Assembly: GCA_022866585.1 (NCBI GenBank)
Contig: JALHUP010000452.1
Location: forward strand, 1-5,125
Source: Candidatus Zixiibacteriota bacterium
GTDB lineage: Bacteria; Zixibacteria; MSB-5A5; SM1-73
DNA: 5,125 bases
Reading direction: 5' to 3'
Shown: piece by piece, positions 1-4,444 of the stretch
Layout: the number at the start of each line of letters is the position of its first letter
Numbering within the stretch: position 1 is the first letter of the stretch
Translations under genes and position numbers: made by a program
The notes under the pieces: model-generated
Database searches by the model: none
What the model was told of the DNA's origin: nothing
What the model saw: only the letters and a program-made list of their open reading frames with translations

Positions 1-1
1 G

Positions 2-103
2 GGTTGGTTCAAAGGTAAGACCAGGGTAGGTGTGACCGCTGGCACCTCCACCCCGGATTGGCTTATCCGGGAGGTGGTGAAGGGTATTAAAAAATACAAG
101 TGA
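2..103 (+). CDS. ispH: IspH (4-hydroxy-3-methylbut-2-enyl diphosphate reductase), C-terminal end only
   Basis: Only the last 33 codons are present; the gene enters from the left edge and stops at TGA 101-103. The reading frame contains VGVTAGTSTPDWLI followed by a short basic helix (REVVKGIKKYK). This matches the C-terminal AGxSxPD(W)LI signature of IspH/LytB. In the family, the serine of this motif helps hold the substrate diphosphate near the [4Fe-4S] cluster. IspH catalyses the last step of the MEP pathway, reducing HMBPP to IPP and DMAPP in the cytoplasm. The location immediately upstream of an S1 gene supports the call, because ispH and rpsA are neighbours, or even fused, in several bacterial groups. 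The cluster cysteines lie outside the window, so integrity cannot be judged. The identification rests on a short but characteristic motif. Confidence 0.85.
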   Translation, partial: GWFKGKTRVGVTAGTSTPDWLIREVVKGIKKYK

Positions 104-127
104 AGTTCTAAGTTTTTTTGATTTGAA

Positions 128-151
128 AATATGTCCATATTTGGACAAATT
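128..151. promoter_or_regulatory. Inverted repeat in the ispH-rpsA gap, just upstream of the S1 ribosome binding site
   Basis: TGTCCA (132-137) and TGGACA (142-147) form a perfect 6-bp inverted repeat around TATT. After one A/A mismatch it extends by AAT (128-130) and ATT (149-151), giving 9 of 10 pairs. It ends 10 bases before the GGAGG of the S1 gene. It could be a protein operator or an mRNA hairpin acting on S1 translation; E. coli S1 is autoregulated through structure in its leader. I see no convincing -35/-10 pair in 104-157, so co-transcription with ispH is possible. The structure is visible; the role is inferred. Confidence 0.4.
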
Positions 152-157
152 CAATAT

Positions 158-165
158 AAAGGAGG
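158..165 (+). promoter_or_regulatory. Strong Shine-Dalgarno for the S1 gene
   Basis: AAAGGAGG lies 9 bases before the ATG at 175. It is a near-perfect anti-16S match with good spacing and fixes the S1 start codon. Use of a strong SD contrasts with E. coli rpsA, whose leader lacks a good one. Confidence 0.8.
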
Positions 166-174
166 AACCATTTA

Positions 175-2382
175 ATGGTTGAGGAGAAAAAATCACAAAA
201 AGCACCTGTCTCCAAGAAAGAGACCAGGATAGGTGCCAAATTCTCTAAAGAAGGAGGTGAGAAGAAGCCTAAGATTACAAAGAAGGCACCGCCCATCAAA
301 AGAAGAAAAATTGAAAAAAAGAAGATTGTTGAACAAAAGAAGACAACTGCTCAAGCTGCGGTAGCCCCAGAAAAACCAAAAGAAGTAAAGGTCCCTGAGA
401 AGATTACCAAACCGTTGGTCGAGGAGAAACCTTCTGTGACGAAGCCTTCCGTGACTTCACTCCAAGCTTTGGTTCAGGCCGTGGAAAGGGAATATTCCCC
501 GGATGAATTTGACCAGTTTTTAGAAATGTATGAAACCACCTTGCATGACATTCAGGAAGGGCAGATCATAAAGGGAAAAGTGATGGGGGTTACCAAGGAG
601 GATGTGATTGTGGACGTCGGGTTCAAATCGGAAGGGATTATACCCATATCGGAATTCCCCGAGCCTTTGAACATAAAGGTGGGGGATGAGATAGAAGTAT
701 TTTTGGATGCCATAGAAGATCAGGATGGTCAATTGGTTTTATCCAAACAAAAAGCCGATTTCATGCGAGTTTGGGACAATGTCAAAGAATCCCATGAGAA
801 AGGTGAGTTGATTGAAGGCAAGATCATGCGTAGAATTAAAGGGGGGATGGTGGTGGATCTTATGGGAGTCGACGCTTTTCTTCCCGGTTCACAGATAGCC
901 TTAAAGCAGATTCCAAATTTTGATGCCCTTTTAGGGCAAACCCTGCAGCTTAAAGTGATTAAGCTCAACAAGGCTCGACGCAACATAGTGGTCTCGCGAA
1001 GGGTGGTCTTGGAGGAGGAGAGAGGGCGTCAAAGAGAAAAACTCTTGACTGAAGTCCAGCCGGGACAGATCAGAGAGGGGGTAGTAAAAAACATTACCGA
1101 TTTCGGAGTTTTCATCGACTTGGGTGGGGTGGATGGGCTCCTTCACATCACTGACATGTCCTGGGGAAGGATCAGCCATCCCAGTGAATTGGTGGCATTG
1201 GGCGATAAGATCAATGTAAAGATATTGAATTTTGACAAGAGCGCGGGAAGGATCTCTTTGGGACTAAAACAACTCACCCCCTATCCCTGGGAAAATATAG
1301 AGGAGAGATGTCCGGTTGGAAAAAAGATTAAAGGAAAAGTGGTCTCCATCACCGATTATGGTGCTTTCGTGGAGCTGGAGAAAGGGGTGGAGGGGTTGAT
1401 TCACATCTCCGAGATGTCCTGGACCCAACATATAAAACACCCCTCCAAATTGATGGGGATCGGCGATGTGGTGGAAGCCGTGGTTTTATCGGTAAATAAG
1501 GAGAACGAGAAGATCTCCTTAGGGATTAAACAATTAGAGCCGAATCCATGGGAGCATATTGAGGAAAAATACAAAGTCGGATCACGGACAAGCGGCCGGG
1601 TGAGAAACTTAACCGCCTTCGGCGCTTTTTTGGAATTGGAGGAGGGAATTGACGGTTTGATCCATATCTCCGATATGTCCTGGACCAAGAGGATTCAGCA
1701 TCCTTCAGAGTTGATCAAAAAAGGGGAAAGGGTAGAGGTGGTGGTGTTGAGCGTGGACAAGGAAAATAGAAGAATCTCCTTGGGCTTAAAACAACTCCAT
1801 GAGGATCCTTGGCCTGAGCTTTCCAGAAAATTTTCGGTGAATAAAGAGACCACCGGCAAAATCCTGCGCCTTTTGGACCGGGGGGTGGTGGTCGATTTGG
1901 GCAATAACGTAGAGGGATTTGTCCCCACCCATCATCTGGGAAAAACAGAGATCACCAGACCAATAGAGGCCTTCAGTGAAGGGGATGAGATACCCTTGAA
2001 AGTGATAGAGTTCGATCAGGGTGCAAAGAGGATAGTCCTTTCTGTGGAAGCGTATTATCGAGGAAGAGAAAAGACTGAGCTGGACGCATTTTTAGTCAAG
2101 CATCCAACCAAGACCCTCAAGATGGAGGAGATAGTGGAGGAGCGGCCCAAATTAGAGGTAGAGAAAAAGCCCGAGGAGAAAGCAGAAAGGGTCCATCCTC
2201 AAGTGGAGCCACCACAGGCGAAAGTAGAAGAAATCCACAAACAGGAAACCGAAGAAAAAGCGAAGCTTGAGGGATCGGCTTCGGTTAGAGAAGAAGAAGC
2301 TTCCTCTTCAAAGGGAATAGAACAAATTCCTAAGATAGAAGAGACAACCTCTGAAGAGAAAGGCGAAGAACCGAACACTTAG
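175..2382 (+). CDS. rpsA: 30S ribosomal protein S1 (bS1), six S1 domains with long charged tails
   Basis: 735 residues, ATG at 175 behind a strong SD, TAG stop. bS1 sits on the 30S subunit and captures and unfolds mRNA for initiation. Six S1 (OB-fold) domains can be read: about 127-193, 209-276, 296-366, 381-453, 468-540 and 555-625. Domains 3-5 show the classic pattern: GxV..IT(D/A)(F/Y)GxF, then HI(S/T)(D/E)MSW, a HPS(E/K)L segment, and a final ISLG(L/I)KQL. They are separated by the usual P(Y/N)PW(E)xIEE linkers. Domains 1 and 2 are divergent, as in bS1, where they dock on the ribosome. Residues 107-126 (FDQFLEMYETTLHDI region) match the short segment that binds protein S2. Unusual parts are the Lys/Pro-rich tail at residues 1-100 and the Glu/Lys-rich acidic tail at 629-735, which make the protein about 180 residues longer than E. 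coli S1 (557). It lies 71 bases after ispH. The family assignment is very secure; the function of the tails is unknown. Confidence 0.97.
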   Translation: MVEEKKSQKAPVSKKETRIGAKFSKEGGEKKPKITKKAPPIKRRKIEKKKIVEQKKTTAQAAVAPEKPKEVKVPEKITKPLVEEKPSVTKPSVTSLQALVQAVEREYSPDEFDQFLEMYETTLHDIQEGQIIKGKVMGVTKEDVIVDVGFKSEGIIPISEFPEPLNIKVGDEIEVFLDAIEDQDGQLVLSKQKADFMRVWDNVKESHEKGELIEGKIMRRIKGGMVVDLMGVDAFLPGSQIALKQIPNFDALLGQTLQLKVIKLNKARRNIVVSRRVVLEEERGRQREKLLTEVQPGQIREGVVKNITDFGVFIDLGGVDGLLHITDMSWGRISHPSELVALGDKINVKILNFDKSAGRISLGLKQLTPYPWENIEERCPVGKKIKGKVVSITDYGAFVELEKGVEGLIHISEMSWTQHIKHPSKLMGIGDVVEAVVLSVNKENEKISLGIKQLEPNPWEHIEEKYKVGSRTSGRVRNLTAFGAFLELEEGIDGLIHISDMSWTKRIQHPSELIKKGERVEVVVLSVDKENRRISLGLKQLHEDPWPELSRKFSVNKETTGKILRLLDRGVVVDLGNNVEGFVPTHHLGKTEITRPIEAFSEGDEIPLKVIEFDQGAKRIVLSVEAYYRGREKTELDAFLVKHPTKTLKMEEIVEERPKLEVEKKPEEKAERVHPQVEPPQAKVEEIHKQETEEKAKLEGSASVREEEASSSKGIEQIPKIEETTSEEKGEEPNT

Positions 2383-2404
2383 TTGGTCTTGACAAGTAGT
2401 ATAT

Positions 2405-2457
2405 AAAAGCGATGGCTCGATTATCCACCTAAGATACAAAATTGCCATCGCTTTTTT
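2405..2457 (+). terminator. Rho-independent-type terminator after rpsA, with an unusually long loop
   Basis: AAAAGCGATGGC (2405-2416) and GCCATCGCTTTT (2444-2455) are a perfect 12-bp inverted repeat. The T run continues to 2457 and a T-rich stretch follows. It begins 23 bases after the rpsA stop, so it fits as the end of the ispH-rpsA transcript. The loop is 27 nt, much longer than the usual 3-8, which would slow folding; the GC part of the stem and the U tract are otherwise normal. Confidence 0.72.
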
Positions 2458-2549
2458 GTTGTTTTAGATCATATAGTATTGTAGAGTTTAGAGTGGCAGT
2501 CTGCAGAAAAAACTTTGGAAATCATTTTTCGGAGGACTTGTCCTGACGG

Positions 2550-2599
2550 TTCGACTTTGCTCATCGTCCCTGAGCGGAATCGAAGGGAGCGAAGTCGAA
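2550..2599. repeat. REP-like dispersed palindrome upstream of mtaB
   Basis: TTCGACTTTGCTC (2550-2562) and GAGCGAAGTCGAA (2587-2599) are inverted copies with one difference, which is a G-U pair in RNA. The interior contains a CCCTGAGCGG..ATCGAAGGG palindromic core. The CCTGAGCGAAGTCGAAGG type of sequence is a familiar dispersed extragenic palindrome in many bacterial genomes; this recognition is from memory, not a search. It lies entirely upstream of the mtaB start at 2641. It could act as an mRNA hairpin in the mtaB leader or simply be a selfish repeat. No second copy is present in this window. Confidence 0.65.
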
Positions 2600-2624
2600 G
2601 GACGGTGGTCTGTGGACTGCGAAC

Positions 2625-2630
2625 AGGTGA
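2625..2630 (+). promoter_or_regulatory. Shine-Dalgarno that supports the mtaB start at 2641
   Basis: AGGTGA is placed 10 bases before ATG 2641, a sensible position. The in-frame upstream ATG at 2515 has no comparable site and would add 42 residues encoded mostly by the palindromic repeat. The family N-terminus (MKIALFTVGCKLNQYET) begins exactly at 2641. Confidence 0.65.
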
Positions 2631-2640
2631 GATTAATCTG

Positions 2641-3972
2641 ATGAAAATCGCTTTATTTACTGTCGGATGCAAGCTAAACCAATATGAGACCCAGGCGATT
2701 GCCGAGCAATTGGAGGAATGTGGATTCGAAAGGGTCGGTTTTTCACAACCGGCGGAAATCTATGTAATCAATACCTGCACTGTCACCAAAGAGAGCGATT
2801 ACAGTTCCCGTCAAGCCATTTATCGAGCCAAAAGAAGGTCTCCCCAAGCCCAGATCATCGTTACCGGATGTTACGCTCAGCTGGAGAAAGAATTTTTGGA
2901 AAGATTGCCCGGAGTAAGTTTGGTGGTCAAACAGGATCAAAAGGGAGAGTTAGCCAATCTTGTTGCCAGTCTGTTTGGAGACGATTCCATCAAACCTAAA
3001 CAAAAAGAGAAAGAGGATGAGCTTTTCGGCTTTAGGGTTTGTAAACATGCTAAACATACCCGGGCTTTAGTGAAAATTCAAGATGGATGCGATAAAAGAT
3101 GCTCGTATTGTGTGGTTCCTTTGGCTCGGGGCAAGGAAAAAAACAGAGAGGTCGACTCAATTTTAGCGGAAATTAATTGTCTGGTGAAAAATGGATATAA
3201 GGAGATGGTCTTGACCGGGGTGCATATTGGCAGATATAATTCTGCCATAGGCAGATCCGCCTCAGGCGGAAAAGAGGGCGTAGATCTGGTCAACCTCACA
3301 GAAAGAATACTAAATGATACCCAAGTGCAGAGATTGAGATTTACCTCTATCGACCCAAAGGAATTTTCCGATGAATTGATTGACCTGATTTCAAAATCAA
3401 ATCGTCCAGACGCTTCGCCAAGAATTGCCAGACACTTGCACATTCCTCTGCAGAGTGGTGACGACCATATCCTTTCTTTGATGAAAAGAGACTATGCTGC
3501 GGATGAATACAGAAAACTTTTGGCAAAAATCAAAAGCGCCATTCCGGAAGTGATGGTCGGGGCAGACGTCATAGTTGGATTTCCGGGTGAAACGGATAGA
3601 CAATTTGAGAATACCTATCAATTTATATTGTCTTCGCCTCTTTCTTATCTTCATGTCTTCAGCTACTCGGATCGAAAAGGGACAATCTCTTCTCAACTTC
3701 CCGATAAGGTTCCTCCAGAAATTATCCACAAAAGAAGTGAAATCCTGCATGATCTGGGCAGGAAAAAATGGGAAAATTATTTGGACCTTTTCATCGGAAA
3801 AACTTTGGACGTTTTGATTGAACAAAAAAGTGACAAAAAGACCAATAAACTTTCTGGTCTTTCGGACAATTACATTCGAGTATTATTGGATGGCGAAGAT
3901 TCCTTGAAGAATAAGATCATTCCAGTTTTGATCCTGCAAAGAGAGGGGAATTTCTTAATAGGAAGAATATAA
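2641..3972 (+). CDS. mtaB: MtaB, tRNA N6-threonylcarbamoyladenosine (t6A37) methylthiotransferase
   Basis: 443 residues. This radical-SAM enzyme adds a methylthio group to t6A at position 37 of ANN-decoding tRNAs, giving ms2t6A. The N-terminal MTTase domain carries the auxiliary [4Fe-4S] ligands C10 (GCKLNQYET), C46 (INTCTVT) and C77 (VTGCYAQ). The radical-SAM core has C150, C154 and C157 in QDGCDKRCSYC, followed by VVPLARGK. The LTGVHIGRY motif (191-199), HLHIPLQSGDD (265-275) and DVIVGFPGET (309-318) follow. Residues of about 386-443 look like a TRAM RNA-binding domain. GCKLNQYET and GVHIGRY point to MtaB rather than MiaB or RimO. The start was chosen at 2641, not 2515, because family homology and an SD begin there. 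Two oddities: residues 201-210 (SAIGRSASGG) are encoded by a double palindrome and look like an in-frame insertion, and about six extra residues lie near 254-259. No catalytic residue is lost, so the gene is probably functional. Confidence 0.94.
   Translation: MKIALFTVGCKLNQYETQAIAEQLEECGFERVGFSQPAEIYVINTCTVTKESDYSSRQAIYRAKRRSPQAQIIVTGCYAQLEKEFLERLPGVSLVVKQDQKGELANLVASLFGDDSIKPKQKEKEDELFGFRVCKHAKHTRALVKIQDGCDKRCSYCVVPLARGKEKNREVDSILAEINCLVKNGYKEMVLTGVHIGRYNSAIGRSASGGKEGVDLVNLTERILNDTQVQRLRFTSIDPKEFSDELIDLISKSNRPDASPRIARHLHIPLQSGDDHILSLMKRDYAADEYRKLLAKIKSAIPEVMVGADVIVGFPGETDRQFENTYQFILSSPLSYLHVFSYSDRKGTISSQLPDKVPPEIIHKRSEILHDLGRKKWENYLDLFIGKTLDVLIEQKSDKKTNKLSGLSDNYIRVLLDGEDSLKNKIIPVLILQREGNFLIGRI
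3241..3270. repeat. Double-hairpin element, copy 1, in frame inside mtaB
   Basis: Two abutting 15-nt stem-loops: TCTGCC-ATA-GGCAGA (3241-3255) and TCCGCC-TCA-GGCGGA (3256-3270), each a perfect 6-bp stem with a 3-nt loop. Together they are exactly 10 codons (201-210, SAIGR then SASGG) with no stop in this frame. The two hairpins are 11/15 identical and one difference is a compensated pair (T-A to C-G). The element is followed by AAA. It falls between the conserved GVHIGRY motif and the following helix of the radical-SAM domain. Confidence 0.75.
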
Positions 3973-4071
3973 TGGAGTGCAACGCTTTGGCTTTGCTCAT
4001 AGTAACTCCCATGCTCGCTGGTGGTGTTCTTCACTGTCAGCATATTTGTCCAACGGGTCCAAACTTCAGAC

Positions 4072-4091
4072 GTTCCATATGGCACATTATC
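4072..4091 (+). repeat. 20-nt direct repeat, copy A
   Basis: GTTCCATATGGCACATTATC, matching 19 of 20 bases with 4305-4324 (T to C at the 17th base). It contains the palindrome CCATATGG. The two copies bracket about 213 bases that include three hairpin repeats. Confidence 0.65.
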
Positions 4092-4102
4092 GAACTCACC
4101 CT

Positions 4103-4132
4103 TGCGCCAAAGGCGCATCCGCCTCTGGCGGA
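4103..4132. repeat. Double-hairpin element, copy 2, intergenic
   Basis: TGCGCC-AAA-GGCGCA (4103-4117) abuts TCCGCC-TCT-GGCGGA (4118-4132), the same length and architecture as the copy in mtaB. The two copies agree at 24 of 30 positions. Four of the six differences form two compensatory base pairs in the first stem (C-G to G-C and T-A to C-G); the other two are in loops. It is followed by AAA, as is the mtaB copy. Confidence 0.75.
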
Positions 4133-4135
4133 AAA

Positions 4136-4158
4136 TCCCTCTCTTAGAAAGAGAGGGA
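4136..4158. repeat. Perfect 10-bp pyrimidine/purine hairpin repeat, copy A
   Basis: TCCCTCTCTT and AAGAGAGGGA flank a 3-nt AGA loop. It starts 3 bases after the intergenic double-hairpin element, so three stem-loops stand in a row from 4103 to 4158. There is no T tract after it on the + strand, so it does not look like a normal terminator. It resembles the hairpin at 4268-4294. Confidence 0.6.
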
Positions 4159-4267
4159 ATCATACGATATTCTTCTTGATATGTCATAACTAATGGAAAG
4201 TAATACCGGTAAAGGCAGGTCTGTAACTTTTTAATAATGCCCTGCCAAGTAGAATTTTATATTACCC

Positions 4268-4294
4268 ACCCCTTCTCTTCATAAGAGAAGGGGT
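4268..4294. repeat. Perfect 12-bp pyrimidine/purine hairpin repeat, copy B
   Basis: ACCCCTTCTCTT and AAGAGAAGGGGT flank a 3-nt CAT loop. It shares the inner CTCTT(N3)AAGAG core and C-rich outer stem with 4136-4158, which suggests one repeat family. There is no downstream T tract on +. It may stabilise 3' ends of mRNA or simply be a dispersed repeat. Confidence 0.6.
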
Positions 4295-4296
4295 AC

Positions 4297-4327
4297 GGGG
4301 ATGAGTTCCATATGGCACATCATCCCC
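4297..4327. repeat. Direct repeat copy B (4305-4324) inside an 8-bp stem
   Basis: GTTCCATATGGCACATCATC at 4305-4324 is the second copy of the 20-nt direct repeat. GGGGATGA (4297-4304) and TCATCCCC (4320-4327) form a perfect 8-bp stem whose 15-nt loop is most of the repeat. The first copy at 4072 has no equivalent stem. Confidence 0.55.
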
Positions 4328-4381
4328 TTAGATCCTTGTTGCCCAGAATGAATAGAGTTAGAAAAAACGCTGGTTACCTAA

Positions 4382-4412
4382 AATTGAATTGAAATGAAAG
4401 TCGAATTCAATT
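4382..4412. promoter_or_regulatory. 9-bp inverted repeat overlapping the SDR gene promoter, possible operator
   Basis: AATTGAATT (4382-4390) and AATTCAATT (4404-4412) are perfect inverted copies separated by 13 bases. They overlap the proposed -35 box and the first base of the -10 box. Placement suggests a repressor site, but the arms are AT-rich, so chance is a real alternative. Confidence 0.35.
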
Positions 4413-4417
4413 ATATT
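4389..4417 (+). promoter_or_regulatory. Sigma70-type promoter for the SDR gene
   Basis: TTGAAA (4389-4394), a 17-base spacer, and TATATT (4412-4417). Each box differs from consensus at two positions or fewer and the spacing is ideal. It would start transcription roughly 20 bases before the ATG at 4445. The AT-rich surroundings raise the chance-match rate. Confidence 0.5.
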
Positions 4418-4444
4418 TAAAAAAATTTTAGAGAGAAGTTTTTT

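Larger units (their letters stand above)
3973..4444. other. 472-base intergenic region without a credible gene, rich in short repeats
   Basis: Nothing here reads as a conserved protein on either strand. Open frames at 3972-4193 (+) and 3870-4187 (-) run through palindromes and overlap mtaB or its stop, so I treat them as chance. The region holds a double-hairpin element (4103-4132), two perfect pyrimidine/purine hairpins (4136-4158, 4268-4294), a 20-nt direct repeat (4072-4091 and 4305-4324), an 8-bp stem around the second direct repeat (4297-4327), and the promoter area of the next gene. No poly-T-tailed terminator for mtaB is evident. The first 100 bases (3973-4071) show no structure I can interpret. 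Confidence 0.7.

Noticed and set aside
1075..1800. Three similar segments within the S1 gene
   Set aside because: These are ordinary S1 domain repeats at the protein level, not DNA repeats or mobile elements.
2389..2394. TTGACA, a perfect -35 consensus after rpsA
   Set aside because: No acceptable -10 box lies 16-18 bases downstream, and the region folds into the terminator stem.
2456..2482. TTGTTG and TATTGT as a possible mtaB promoter
   Set aside because: Spacing is 15 bases and both boxes are weak, so the mtaB promoter remains unassigned.
2515..2640. Upstream in-frame ATG giving a longer MtaB
   Set aside because: The added residues are encoded mainly by a palindromic repeat, and the family N-terminus plus an SD support 2641.
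3870..4187. 105-codon frame on the minus strand
   Set aside because: It overlaps the 3' end of mtaB antisense and is made largely of repeat sequence; no recognisable domain.
3972..4193. Open frame of 73 codons starting on the last base of the mtaB stop codon (TAATG)
   Set aside because: The overlap looks operon-like, but the frame runs through the double-hairpin and pyrimidine/purine repeats, has no SD of note and resembles no family I know.
4204..4211. 8-bp palindrome TACCGGTA
   Set aside because: Palindromes of this length are expected by chance in a 5-kb window and no gene-linked context supports it.
4214..4246. GGCAGG and CCTGCC inverted repeat
   Set aside because: Only 6 bp with a 21-nt AT-rich loop and no other supporting feature; likely chance.
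3973..4444. Possible CRISPR array or tRNA in the intergenic region
   Set aside because: The repeats are only paired, not regularly spaced with unique spacers, and no cloverleaf with a T-loop motif is visible.
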